Source: Spodoptera frugiperda (Eukaryota > Arthropoda > Insecta > Lepidoptera > Noctuidae). Taken from it: a stretch of DNA of 64,000 bases. The notes beneath the pieces were generated by a model that saw nothing but the letters and a program-made list of their open reading frames with translations, did not search any database and had not been told where the DNA came from. Location: assembly GCF_023101765.2 (NCBI RefSeq), contig NC_064235.1, forward strand, positions 5,949,501-6,013,500. The letters are read 5' to 3'. Shown here piece by piece: positions 1 through 11,184 of the stretch (within the stretch, counting starts at the first letter, position 1; the number at the start of each line of letters is the position of its first letter). The position numbers were made by a program, and so were the translations under genes.

Positions 1-490
1 CAGATCTTTGTACACCTCAATATATTCTAACTATCGGAATTAATTTGACACCGATTAATACAAGGGTTGGTGGTACTTTTGATCACTTTGACGTCACACT
101 TGCTCCATAATGAGAGTGCTTTTCCACCAGAGATGTGCTATGTAGGTATGCTACGAAGATGTATTAGCTAAGCTGTGTAAAACTGTGTGACTGTTTCCAC
201 CGATACTAACCTATATATCTGTACGAGGAAGATGTGCAGCTCAAATCTATAATAGAAAAGCCACCCAAAGCACGCATCTCTCCATATAAAACAAGTACAT
301 AAGTATAGTACTAAGCTATGTGCACCTATGAATATGATTGGTTGAAGCCAAACACATACACAGCAATGTAGTATAACACATCTCTGGTGGAAAAGCAACC
401 TAAAACTTGCAAGCTTTTGTATATCCAGAAAACTGTATTTTCTTTCTATATCTGTTCTCGTCCCTATCATGTTATTGTTTGTGTGAACAG
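1..490. other. Intron or flank of the plus-strand gene, with a MITE
   Basis: No coding exon is visible here. The stretch ends in a good acceptor (gtgtgaacag at 481-490) that opens the exon at 491, so it is probably intron. Most of it is a palindromic MITE (118-396). Confidence 0.5.
118..396. mobile_element. MITE, family 1 (GCTTTTCCACCAGAGATGTG ends)
   Basis: Terminal inverted repeats of about 25 bp: gcttttccaccagagatgtg at the left and its complement at the right. The interior is also partly self-complementary and codes for nothing. The same family recurs at 7365-7651, 15358-15641, about 20848-21136 and about 25828-26127. Truncated copies sit in the short introns of cassettes A to F. Confidence 0.75.
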
Positions 491-600
491 GTCTGACGCT
501 GGGTGACTATGTGAAGTGGGAGGAATGGTGGTACAAGTACCAGGAATGGCTGAAACACGAACGTGCCTACGAGAGGTGGGCCGAAGGAGAAGTTGGGACG
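491..600 (+). CDS. Internal exon of an unidentified plus-strand gene
   Basis: Only one frame is open between a clear acceptor (gaacag|) and donor (|gtgagt). Two bases complete a codon from the previous exon, then 36 codons follow. The peptide is very rich in Trp, Tyr and Glu (for example YVKWEEWWYKYQEWL), suggesting a charged amphipathic helix. I do not recognise the family. The exon ends in phase 0, which agrees with the exon at 997. The 396-bp intron between them holds nothing I can name. The 5' part of the gene lies outside the window. Confidence 0.6.
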
Positions 601-996
601 GTGAGTTGCTAACTTACTAAGTTAAAATTTAACGCGTGGGCAGGCGCTAGGGAGACCGACGACATCATCGAAAGTCGCGGGGTGAGAATATGTTTACCCA
701 CTAAAAAAAAAACAAGAACCCTAGTGAGTTTTAAAAAGTATTGTAGTCGACTGTATCAAAATTTATTTATCAGAGTTCGAAAGTGGTTGAGATTAGCCTA
801 TCTTTTTTATGAAAATCCACGTTCACTCCCCCGAGGATCCAGTTTGAAGTTATGAACTGTGTTTAGGGGTCCAATTATCACCAATGAAAATCTTCATGGT
901 GGTATAGTTGCAAAGCAACTGCTGCAATTTAAAGGTCTCTTTGTGTGTTTGTTCCTTTTGTTGGTATAAGTTTTTAAAAATTGTGTTATCCTACAG

Positions 997-1044
997 GTAC
1001 GTCGCGAGAGGCGACGTAGAGGCGGGCGCCACAGAAGGAGCTGA
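997..1044 (+). CDS. Terminal exon of the same plus-strand gene, basic tail and stop
   Basis: Follows an acceptor (ttatcctacag|). In the phase demanded by the exon at 491 it reads 15 codons, VRRERRRRGGRHRRS, then TGA. A short arginine-rich C-terminus is plausible for a nucleic-acid-binding or nuclear protein, but that is inference. Another frame stays open to 1153; it does not match the donor phase, so I prefer the short reading. Confidence 0.5.
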   Translation, partial: VRRERRRRGGRHRRS

Positions 1045-1274
1045 GGACGCGCCGCCCCCGCTGCCGTCCTGTCCGTGGACTTGGCAGCGGGGGCACTCCC
1101 CGACACAATCTAGGGGAGGCCGGACACTATACAGTGCCAACTTAGTGATATAGTGCTAGTGACATAGTGTACAGTGAAATAAGTTTTATACAAAGCGTAC
1201 GGACACACCTCAATGTGAAACACGCTTTAATAAGCATCTCTAAATAAAATCCTCGTGGTAACTGCCACGAGGAT
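1045..1274 (+). other. Probable 3' UTR with AATAAA and adjoining hairpin
   Basis: A canonical AATAAA lies at 1243-1248, about 200 bp after the stop. It is immediately followed by a perfect 10-bp stem: 1249-1258 (ATCCTCGTGG) pairs with 1265-1274 (CCACGAGGAT) around a 6-nt loop. The plus-strand gene probably ends here. Confidence 0.5.
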
Positions 1275-1550
1275 ACCGAGTTGGAACGCTTCTAGTGAGA
1301 TTGATTTCTTGGTCAGTTACTAGTACAGCTTGAAGTTGGCTCCGGAGTGTTTCATTAACTGACCGTGTGATCTACTGAGTCAGTGAACGGAGTCAGTGTA
1401 CGATACAGTTTTAAGATGGACTGACTACAATCACAGCTTGGTCAGAATGGAAAAAAGCGCTTCAGTGCGATGGCGAGCCTGACTCGAAGCTGTAAAATCG
1501 TTGAATTTATCCGGTATACGTTTGATTACTTCGGTCGTAACACGGGCGCT

Positions 1551-1930
1551 CGGAAGTCACTATTTAGTGCGTAAGTTAGTGCCAAAAACTATTAAAAAAA
1601 ACTTTGAATTTCGTATGTGGACGCTTCAAGTGCCAGTCGGTCTACGGAAGTCATTTCTTAATGCGTAAGTTAGAGCTGACTATACGAAATTCTCGTACTC
1701 AACAGATGTTTAAATGGACGCTTTGAAAGTGCCCCTGCAGTATGGAAGTCACTAATGGTGCGTAATTACTGCAGGCTACCGTTAGTTCGAAGAACTAGAG
1801 CCGCGAATCAAATAGGTTAAGCACCACGGAAGTCACTTTTAGTGCGTAAGCTGGTGCAAATTAACTTTTAAGGTAGAAATCTTAAATCGATGTTATAGAG
1901 TGTAAGAGAACGGACACTTAAGTGCCAAGA
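1551..1930. repeat. Diverged tandem repeat with period of about 90 bp
   Basis: Four copies of a core, GGAAGTCA then TGCGTAAGTTAG-like, begin near 1551, 1645, 1742 and 1827. Each spans a small complementary pair (AAGTCACT / AGTGCGTAA). No open reading frame runs through. Function unknown. Confidence 0.55.
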
Positions 1931-4469
1931 ATTCTGTGAAACAACCACCGAGTAACCAGTTAACAGCTTTATGGTGATGGTAATGTTGAAAATGGATTAT
2001 CATAGCCTTTAATGGTAAAATTTTACTCTTACATGTATATTTTATAACTATGTAATAAGATTTCTGTATAAAGGTTCTGTCTGTCTGTCTATCAGCGTTT
2101 CCCGTGTGGTGACGTTCGATACATCTTATTACACGGACATGATATGGCTAAGCGTACGTCAATCTACGGTAAACGCTTCTTCTAATGTAAAGGAAATACA
2201 ATAATCGGATGTAAAATGAACTTAGATAATGTTTTGGCATCTTCAATACCCCATGGGGAAGCCAAAACATGGTCTAGTATGCAAATACAATTAATTTGAC
2301 AATCATATTGGCAAAAAAATTATGTGCAATTACGATGATGAGGTTGAAAAACCTACCGACTAGGTTTGGGAGTCTGCACTGTGTCTCAAACGAGATCAGA
2401 GCCCTGACTACCAGTAAAGACTGTAAATATAGCCTTTTTAGACATCTAGGTAACACGGTTCAGATTGGGTCGACTTACTCCCCATATCTGTACTAGAAAC
2501 TTAAGTTGCCTATGTCGGTAAAATCATTTTAGTTGCACATATATCCTGGAAATAGAAAATTCAAAATCTGTTTCGTAATATTATATGTGTAGATGTTTGT
2601 ATAGATGTCTTTGAAAGTCGAAATGGATTTTGTTTTAACCGAAAATTTTATTTAGCGTTTTTGTAAATTGAAAAATTTGGTTTTTTGGGTCATGTATGCT
2701 TGTCTAGTCAATTGTATTGACTGTGATGAGCTATCGCGAGTCTGATAGGCTTCAATATATGTAAACGCTAAATATAATTTGCAATTACTAAAAACTGACG
2801 ATCAAATTACCTAGTTTTAAGTTGACTATCATGGTGAAAATCTTCAAAAAATCGATTCTCTTATATTTTACTTATAAATAATTCGGATTAGTTCAAAAAG
2901 AAATTTGTTTTTTCTAAGAACATTTCGACTTATGTAAATATGAATGTGAACGGTGTCTGAAAAACGTTAAAAATGAAAAAAATAATGTATGTTTATTTTT
3001 AATTTTTATTTTTTACAATTATAATTATTAGTTAATTATTTTTGGCCGAATTGTGGATCTGTCTACCCTTTTTAAGGGTATATATGCATGTAATGTGAGT
3101 TGATCTCACACAAAAGACCCATATGGTAGTAAATATGGCTTTTTATATAACAAAATAAACCTTTATATAATGTTAAAATAACATTTAGCTTCGTTTTAGT
3201 TATATATTTTAGTTTTAACGGCCAATGTCAATATATAAATGATATATCAATTAAAAATTAATTGCCTCATAAAAATTTAACTTATGGGTCTTCAAATACA
3301 GAATTTAATCCCTCCATTAAAATATGGAGACACAGTAAATCATGAAATAGAACTAAAAATATTTGGAATCTGAATAACCGGGCGTCGATAAGGAGTAACG
3401 GATACAAATCATTGTATTTTTATTATTTTAATTTAAATTTTATTAGAAGTACAATTTTCTATATTTATTTTCAAATGTTTTATTTACACTCTGTGTATGA
3501 TAGGTGTAGTATTAGAATTAAGTATGTATGTTTGTCTGTATTTTATGTTTGTTCATGCTTAGGACAGGCGCCAGTACATAGAGCTATCCGAAACTAACAA
3601 AATTATTTAATATTTAAACTAGCGACTCGCCCCAGCTTCGCATGGGTGCAATGGTGATATATTATGCATGTATTATACATATAAACCATTCTATCACTCT
3701 AAAAAACTGCATCAAAATCCGTTGCATAGTTTTAAAGATTTAATAAGCATACAAAGGGACAGAGAAAGTCGTTGCTAAGTTGCTAATAGATTTTCAGTCT
3801 TATCCTCTTGGTAATAAAATTGAAAATCTATTAATGTATTTGCTGTTAAAACGACCGATTTCTTTGGGAAACATTACACCTTGTTCCCTAAACATGAAAC
3901 AACTTTATTATAACACCTTAAGGTTGGAAATTAAAGAAATTTGTCAGAATGGGATAGCTCTATGTACTGGCGTCTGTGATATAAGTAGGAAACACGTTTT
4001 TGAAAATGGTAGCGCAATTTTACAGTGGGTTGGGGGTTGGGCATCTAAAACTCTCGCTTACCAAAGAGCTTACTATGAGTTTGTTTTACGATTAAAACGT
4101 TATAGCGTTTAGTTCTCTGTTTGATTAGTTCATTGGTGCAGGCTAATCAGACGGCTTAGTATAAGTTTGTTTTACGTCTAGAGAAATTGAAATGTTACCG
4201 CGTTCGGCGCTCTGATTGGTTGGTTTATTTAACCGGCCAATGATAGCGCCGAATGTGCTCTCGTTTCGGTTTTCGTTCAACGTAAAGCAAACTCGTTCTA
4301 AAGGTACTGAGCGCTGTATGTCATCGTAAATTAAACTCGTACTAAGCTTTCTGTAAAGCAAGAGTTGTTACAAGTGCATTACATACCAAGTAGGGAGACT
4401 GTTTAATTGCGTTATCATTTGCCCGATAATCATGGAATAATCAAACGTTGCATTGGACATCTGTTGTCC
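1931..4469. other. AT-rich non-coding stretch
   Basis: I see no supported exon on either strand. It holds a (TCTG)n run near 2080, a Helitron-type end on the minus strand at 3619, and a fragment near 3780 of the TAATAGATTTTC palindrome that recurs in the cassette spacers. Frames open for 60-110 codons here lack splice or compositional support. Confidence 0.5.
3619..3775 (-). mobile_element. Non-autonomous Helitron, family 2, 3' portion
   Basis: On the minus strand the sequence ends with GGGGCGAGTCGCTAG followed by T, a Helitron-like CTAG terminus after a GC-rich hairpin. The same family is in the introns of cassettes H (to 10748) and G (to 18595). The 5' end was not precisely located. Confidence 0.5.
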
Positions 4470-5051
4470 GAATACTCAAACGCTACTCAATTTTAAGTTA
4501 TACTTAAATATCGTGCTATCTCTGTCATTTTATAAAGAATTGATAGGGACAGAACTAGTTTTGAGAGCGTCTTAAAATTGAGTAGCGTTTGAGTATTCAG
4601 GCATGAGTCTCTTGCTTACCAGACGAAATGCAGTAATATCATGACACCACTTCATACCGACTTACAGCTGTATTTCAGAGCCATTTAATGATTACTTAAC
4701 CCAGTCCTTAGCAATTGTTTTCCAATAAATCGTTGCTAAGGAATAGTTTCAGTGTAATCATTAAACAACTTTTAAAACTGCTGTGTTCTTATTGAGAAAG
4801 CATGAACAAACATAATTTGTGTAATTCATATTATTATAACATAATTATGAATACGTAAATAAATGTATTTACGCATAGTCGTACAGTCAGAGGTATTACG
4901 GTTAAAACCGAGTGTCTTACGCCCGAATACTGAAACGATACTCAAATTTAAGTTGTACTTAAATCTCGTGCTGTCTCTATCATTTACAAAGAATTTGTAG
5001 AGACAGAACTAAATTTGAGAGTGTCTTAATATTGAGTGACGTTTGAGTATT
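4470..5051. mobile_element. Two copies of a GAATACTCAAACGCTACTCAA MITE
   Basis: Copies at 4470-4598 and 4925-5051 each have inverted ends of about 28 bp (GAATACTCAAACGCTACTCA and complement) around a short AT-rich centre. Between them, near 4680-4770, is a MITE of another family (TTTAATGATTACTTAAC). Confidence 0.65.
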
Positions 5052-6570
5052 TGACCAGTCCTGAGTGTATTTTGGTTGCTTAGGCAGGCGTGATCCGTAG
5101 GCCGCATCATCGCTTACCATCAGGCGAGATAGTGGCTAAACGCTAACCTATTATAAAATCTATGACTTTTATATAGTCGTATGTAAAACTCGACTGCATC
5201 TATTGTTCACTAGATGGTGCTAATATCGCGTTAGGTCACTGTAACTATCAAAAATTGAATGATTTCTACCTAAGTCTATATTGGACCTCTGACTACCCAA
5301 TGCACCGTCTGGTGAGCTATTAAACGCTACCTCCATGATTGTACGGCTTACTTATTGGTTGGCTGCATTTTTATAAAGCTTGGCACCAGTGAACCATTGT
5401 TCAATGGTATTTTTAACACCTAAAATGTTAAATGTTTCTAATACAAGACTTGAGTGTCTTCAAGGCCCGAGTGAATAGTGAAAGTTGCTTATAGGCGGGC
5501 GTGTTCCATCGTAGGGCCGTATCATTGCTTACCATCAGGCTAGATAGTGGCTAAACGCAAATCTGTTTAGAATAAATGAGTCAGTGGGACAGCTTAACTA
5601 AAAATGCAGCTAACAACTCCATATATTGTCTACAATTGTGTGTATGAGATTAGGATAATTAAAAATCATGCAATTAGGTGTAAGAATAAAGCTATATGTG
5701 GTCAGTATTCGTAGATTGAGGCGAGAGGGAGTGTCAGACTCTTACTGACTTGATACCACCCCGTTGCAACTCCTGCTTCGAGCCGGAGCCATGGTAACTT
5801 GAGCTGAAGTCAGTTTTAGACTCAAAACATCTTGAGTGTGAATTATAGAGCAAAGTAAAATCCACGCGGGCGTTAAAATGAGTTTTTAAGCATTAATAAC
5901 TGATTTAGAAGTCTTAATATGCGTTGTCGACTTCAAAAATATGGAAATGTCAATTGCAATTTAAAAAATCGGGATTTTATTCTGCCGTTGCCAATTTTGT
6001 AAGTCTGTGTTAAATCAAAAATGGTTTAGTAACAACTAAGGCAGGTTAACTAAAGGTAACTGTTTACTCAGAATCAGACGTGGTGACGTAGGCTATGCGA
6101 CGTCGCCGCGTCTGCGCACACTGCTCATGATGAAGAGTCCCTCTGTGACTCGAAACTAGTAGAGCTTTTCTCAATATATTTACGTGTGTAAACCGTTATT
6201 TTTAGTTAATTTAAAAATGTAAGGCAAGATTGTGATTTTCCCACGAATACAACAAAATGAGGCTCATTTGTTTTCGTAGGAATATCAACCCAATCCCAAC
6301 AGTTGGGATTATCCATATAGATAGAGTTTGGATTAGCACAGGTTTGTTTTGTCAAAAATGCAGGTGAAATCGCGGTTTTTTAATAGTGTAGAAAAGAGAA
6401 TACTGACCATATATTAGTTTTAAAATGTCACAGTTGTAAAAATCATACAAATGTAAGTAAGGCTGAATTGTGTGTGTATGTACTCCCTAAGTTGTTGGAG
6501 CGGCATGGATCAGTGCATCGTATCTATATGAAGTTATACACTAATTTAATTCATATTTGTATGAGTTTTC
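5052..6570. other. Non-coding stretch with LINE-type tails
   Basis: Two fragments, near 5085-5150 and 5490-5560, contain the moth repeat phrase TCGCTTACCATCAGGC. I associate it with 3' ends of non-LTR elements. The rest is AT-rich with no supported exon. Confidence 0.45.
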
Positions 6571-7120
6571 AAATGTGACATTTGACTTAAACAATCTAGA
6601 GTATAGTCCATCTTCGAATATATTATTTTCCTAGTGTAGTAGATTCAAATGATTTAATTATACATATTTTTTATTTAATTAAACGTTCAGCTGATTATGT
6701 AATTTGTGGTTTGATTTCTATTTCTATATCCTCCTTTGAATATACTAGAAATTAACTTAGTATTCCAAATGTGACATTTGACTTAAACAATCTAGAGTAT
6801 AGTCCATCTTCGAATATATTATTTTCCTAGTGTAGTAGATTCAAATGATTTAATTATACATATTTTTTATTTAATTAAACGTTCAGCATGATTATGTATT
6901 GCATGGTTGGTGCGGCTACCGCGCAGTGTCTAGTGGGTTCGATTCCCGCGCAGAGCAACTCCTTGAAAATATTAGTAATTAACATAGTATTTTTAACTTA
7001 CTTCATATAAAGATATAAAAAAGAAATTGACATATTTATTACTGCACGGTTGGCACGGTGGATGGGCAACCGGCTGCTGCGCAACGTGTAGCGGGTTCGA
7101 TTCCCGCACGGGGCAACTCT
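6571..7120. repeat. Local duplication followed by SINE heads
   Basis: A block starting CAAATGTGACATTTGAC at about 6571 is repeated at about 6764. It is followed by tRNA-like SINE heads at about 6897-6962 and 7043-7120, each with the B-box phrase GGTTCGATTCCCGC. This is the same order as in the cassette spacers, so it looks like the outer remnant of a spacer. Confidence 0.55.
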
Positions 7121-8087
7121 GTGCTTCACAAATCATTTCGTAAAAAAGATTCACATTTTATTATAGCTACTAGACTATCTGATAGTGGAGTGGTTGCAAG
7201 TAAGACAGTCGAGCAAAGGGTCTCGCTTTTGAATCTTATGTCAAGGAAATTATGCGTGATGCAACAACTAATGTCCGTTTTCAACAACCCTTTTAAGGAA
7301 TCCTTTTTTAGCTTATCTACAGTACAAGTGTCGACTAAAATACAAGTAAGGGATTAGTTTAGCTGCTTTTCCACCAGAGACGTGTTATATAGCTATGCTA
7401 GGAGAATGTTATAGCTAAACTGTGAAACTATGTGACTGTTTCCACTGATACTAAGCTGTGCAAGGAAAATGCGCAGCTAGAGTATGCGATGTATCGATAG
7501 TAGGGAAGTATAGCATGCATCTTTCCATATAGAAAACAGCTTAGTTGAGTCCGTTTCTACCATCACTAAGCTATCGGTACTAAAGAATATGATTAGTGGA
7601 AGTCAAACGCATCCACAGCAACGTAGAATAGCACATCTCTGGTAGAAAGGCACCCTCAATGACTTAGTTGAGTGACAGTTTAGGAAGTAATTTGAGCATG
7701 ATTGTCCAGGGTATTACTCATTAGAAAGAAAACTAAAGAATTAAAATTCCAAATAGTTTATTATAAAACAAATATCTATAATAGGTCTACAATAGCCTTA
7801 TAAATTACACACTGCCCTACTCAGTCATTTAATGATTGCTTTAACTATTCCTTAGTAACTATTAAATATTGTTCCGAAAACAATTGCTAAGGACCGCATT
7901 AAGTAACCATTAAATGACTGAGTACAACAGTTAGTATCATAAAAATATATTTTAGTACAACATTTGTCTTGAAATAGGTTACAGCCGTCTACGGCCTTTT
8001 ACTAAAATCCCATACATTAAGAAATCTATTTCACAGTTTTGTATTCATATTGACAGGTTTCATATATCAAGCTGAAATAACCGCATC
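7121..8087. repeat. Spacer-type repeat block outside cassette H
   Basis: Contains a decayed SINE head (about 7190-7230), a family-1 MITE (7365-7651), a conserved spacer block (about 7735-7815) and an inverted-repeat MITE (7818-7924, TACTCAGTCATTTAATG ends). The order matches every other spacer. Confidence 0.6.
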
Positions 8088-8646
8088 TTAGTACGAGTTT
8101 GCTTTACGTTTAAAGTAATGGTTGGTTTATTCGAGTCGGCCAATCAGAGCGCCGAACGCGCTCTTGTTTTGATTACAGTGGACCTCCGGTAATCCGACAA
8201 TCATTATGCAGGGCAGTGTCGGACTATTGAATTTGTCGGATTATAGAGCACTGCCTAAAACCCCCTATAGTCCGGATTTTTTTACAAAAGAGTACCTTGT
8301 AATCCGGCCAATTAAATATCCAATGATAAGATTCTATATGTTATATGACATATTTGAAGTACAAATCATACTTAACTTATGTATATCGAATTTAGTAAAT
8401 AAAATAACAATAAAGAGCTTACGTTTTATTTATAAAATTAAGCATAAATGCACATACATGTTACACACCAAAATAATCAAGAATTATTAACCAAAATCAT
8501 GTCATCAAATTATGAAGATTGGAAATATTCATCAATATTTTTTTGTTTAAGATTTTCAAATACTTATCAAAGTCATGTCGGATTACAAGAGGCGCCGGAT
8601 TATCGGGGGTCCACTGTACTTTAAACATAAAGCAAACTCGTACTAA
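8088..8646. mobile_element. MITE (TTAGTACGAGTTTGCTTTACG ends) carrying a nested element
   Basis: Inverted ends of about 25 bp bracket the stretch. The uninterrupted form (for example 16071-16186) is about 116 bp. Here it is split at GATTA^CTTTAAAC by the pogo-like element at 8176-8616. Confidence 0.7.
8176..8616. mobile_element. Pogo/Tigger-like non-autonomous element, 441 bp
   Basis: Ends are CAGTGGACCTCCGGTAATCC and, complemented from the right, CAGTGGACCCCCGATAATCC, as in pogo/Tigger-type Tc1/mariner elements. It is flanked by TA on both sides (8174-8175, 8617-8618). Empty sites exist in the homologous MITEs of other units. No transposase is visible; the 94-codon open frame is incidental. 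Confidence 0.75.
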
Positions 8647-9216
8647 GGGTTCTGAAGGCTTATTAAGAGTTTGTATTAAGATCTAAGTATCGTAGCAGTC
8701 CGCACGTCAACTGCGAACGATGCGACGTTTGTTCGCTTGTGCCTGGCGGACTAAGGAATTACTCCCTTAGTCGGGTATATGGCACCCGCAGGAAGAGTAT
8801 CGTTGGTGACAAATGTTATTTACTCCATCGCGCCGCCACCACACAATAGGGATGATGACGAAATGAAAGTTAAAAATCTATTTAGTCCGTCAGTTAGGTA
8901 ATGGAAAAATATTAGACACGTATTTTTTATTTCGTCATATAAGATAACAATACTTAGATAAAACGAATCAAAGTTTAGGAGTGGGAGCAAATACGTCATT
9001 TCTACGTAAAAAACATACGTAAAAGTGACGTCATATTTTATTTTATTATCATTTCAAATCGATATATCTTCTAAAGAATATGTTTCCGTAAAAAAATAAA
9101 AAAAATACATGTCGAATATTTTAAAATAATCTACACGACGGATATTACAATAAAAATCAGCTATCTACCCTATTATTAGCTTTAATCAGACTGTGAAATA
9201 GACCTACCTTTCCCCC
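8647..9216. other. Flank downstream of cassette H
   Basis: Homologous to the sequence beyond the other 1302-bp exons. An AATAAA on the minus strand lies in the tract near 8925 (ttttttatttcgtc), some 290 bp after the stop, and could serve for polyadenylation. No further separase exon was found. Confidence 0.4.
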
Positions 9217-10516
9217 TTATTCATTTAACTTAGGTTGCCTTAGCCTACGTGGGCGCGTCTTACTTTCAGTCAATTTCCCAGGACTAGTGGCTCTTTTCAA
9301 AGCCCTATCTTTCTCCTCCTTCCTAGAAGACCTAGGGGCATCTAGGTTTTTAGAATTCTCCTTTTGCGACACAGCTTTAGGTGTCGCAAACTCATGTTCT
9401 AAATTTTTGACTAAACCTTTTCTTAAAGTAGATTTTGAGTAAGTTTTTATTGTGTTCAATGGCGTGAAGAATTGTTCAGGAGTCGACATGGGGGTAAAGA
9501 ATTCATTAGATTTGTCTGTCTTCTCGTTTACAGGTGTTTTCGCTGTGTCAGTGACTGTGATCACCGGTTTTCTTGACGGTCTCGGTGTCAATATCTCCAA
9601 AACAGGTTTTGATGTTACCGGAACCGGTATTTTGAATTCGGACACCGGTTTCCTCGGTTTCGGTTTTCTTCCTTTTCATCTGAACTGTTTTCGTCGAGGT
9701 TAAGTTTTATAACTTTACGTTTTTTCGGTAACTCCTCGTCTTTGACTTTCTAGCCGATAATTGGGGGAGTTTGGCCTTCGATACGGGCGTTTTATCACCT
9801 TCCATCTTCATTTTCGGACTCAATTTAAGATTTTCGAACTCAGTTTCTAAATCAAACGCTTGTTTTTTGACCACATTCCTCAGTTTAGCTGACGCGATCA
9901 TCAAATTCAGGATTTCATTGCTCAAATACACATCATTTAGTCGCAAATCTTGACAAATCTCATGTATAGTCACGATATACTCATCCGCAGCATCAAAATT
10001 ACCATTTTTAAGCTCAAAAAACGACGCTTCGATCAAAATTTCTAATTTCACCTTCCTAAATTCCTCTTCAAACATTGTTCTAGTATGATCTATAATATAT
10101 TTCTCGAAATCGAACTCTGTATATGACGTTAAAACTGCTTTTAACTTCGCATCAAAGTAATCAAACGACCTTATAACACCATTGAAGTAATTTTTAGCTA
10201 TTTCTTGTTCGTTCGCTCGAAAATACATGGAGGCTTCTAGACCGGCTGTTATGTAGAAAATTATGGGACAATATGGGTTAATGCAGGCGTAACAGTCACA
10301 TTGTTTATGCTTAAGGAAGTCAGGTAACACAAATCCGGGTATGGTGACATATTTCCTAGTCGGACTGACTTGGGACTTGAACGATTGGCACTCTAGCATA
10401 GTCTCAAAGTCTTGCTTCGGCGCAAACATTTGGATTTTCGCTTCTGTCGGTATGATTGGTGGATCGCTCGACGGAGGCAGGCCTAGGATGTACTTGAGGC
10501 GGTTGTCGATTTTCAC
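9217..10516 (-). pseudogene. Cassette H, long exon of separase-like gene, frameshifted
   Basis: Aligns over its full length to the intact 1302-bp exons but is 2 bp shorter. One base is missing near 9748 (gactttctag versus gacctttctag elsewhere) and one T near 9665. The first deletion ends the frame at 9707 after about 269 codons, with the novel end TRSYRKNVKL, removing the nuclear signal, KEN box and phosphosite tail. The helical part and His/Cys cluster stay open. It shares the segment EFDFEKYIIDHTRTM with copy A at the far end of the array. The acceptor (cattcacag|GTG) is intact. It may be a pseudo-exon, a short-tail isoform or a sequencing error. Confidence 0.75.
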
Positions 10517-10773
10517 CTGTGAATGAAAATATTTTGGGATTACTATAAATAGTTAATTTTTTTGAGGGGGGAAAGTCGCATTCTCTGTCCCTATGACCCT
10601 TCGTATGCTTAAATATTTAAAACTACGCGACGGATTTTGATGCGGTTTTTTTAATAGATAGAGTGATTCAAGAGGAAGGTTTATATGTATAAAACATGCA
10701 TAATAAGTATCACCATTGCACCCATGCGAATCTGGGGCTGGTCGCTAGTAAAAAATAAACTACAAATGTTTAC
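10517..10773 (-). other. Intron of cassette H with a family-2 Helitron
   Basis: Carries a Helitron-type insertion ending GGTCGCTAG at 10748, starting near 10570. Cassette G has the 3' part of the same insertion at the same place. Cassettes A to F have a truncated family-1 MITE instead. Confidence 0.55.
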
Positions 10774-10985
10774 CTGAGCATCGTCCATCTTGTGCACATG
10801 CACGATGTCTGCATACAAGCTGGCCTGTGTGTGCGCGGCGCAGTGCGCGGCGGCCACCGCGCATGCGCAGCGCGCGCGGCGCCACCACTGCAGGCGCCGA
10901 CACACGCGCACGGCGCGCGCGCAGCTCCGCGTTACACCGCGCTTTGTGGACACCGAGCGGGGGCGGCGGGACAACCATTGTACAG
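10774..10985 (-). CDS. Cassette H, short GC-rich exon (separase-like)
   Basis: 212 bp with acceptor cttgtattcag|CT and donor GCTCAG|gtaaac. Two bases complete a codon, then 70 codons follow, ending ...VHVHKMDDAQ in phase 0 before VKIDNRL of the next exon. Variant KRGVTRSCARAV. The Ala/Cys/His-rich segment CACAVAAAHCAAH looks like a packed helix of a repeat scaffold. Confidence 0.75.
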
Positions 10986-11054
10986 CTGAATACAAGACAA
11001 CACTGTTTATATACGCCGCGGTACAAATACATCGTAGTAGCTAGCGCGGTTCCA

Positions 11055-11184
11055 GGGGCCTTAGTCTGCTATTACATTTGTGGACAGACAGGGACGGAGC
11101 TATGTAGGTTGTATAGCTCCGTCCCTCTCGCACTGCTCAGTGATCGACCATTCTGACACAATTGTAATAGCAGACTAAGGCCCC
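11055..11184. mobile_element. MITE with GGGGCCTTAGTCTGCTATTA ends
   Basis: Inverted ends of about 28 bp around a second inner palindrome (GGACGGAGCTAT / ATAGCTCCGTCC). It lies about 70 bp upstream of the short exon in copies B to H: 18902-19024, 23950-24079, 29225-29351, 34235-34361, 39256-39382 and 44003-44132. It is absent upstream of copy A. Confidence 0.75.

Noticed and set aside
3780..4112. 110-codon plus-strand open frame as a gene
   Set aside because: It starts inside the TAATAGATTTTC palindrome and runs into a TTAGTACGAG-type MITE relative. There is no splice or family support.
7043..7120. tRNA gene at GGTTCGATTCCCGCACGG-type sequences
   Set aside because: The B box is good but the A box and acceptor stem are not. 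The copies are dispersed and joined to SINE bodies, so these are SINE heads.
8206..8490. 94-codon frame inside the pogo-like element as a transposase
   Set aside because: AT-rich, with no DDE or helix-turn-helix features. The element is far too short for a transposase.
10986..11040. TATATAAAC upstream of the short exon in copies B to H, as a possible promoter making each cassette its own gene
   Set aside because: The same place carries a good acceptor and polypyrimidine stretch with the right phase, and no initiator or 5' UTR can be argued. Kept only as a remote alternative.
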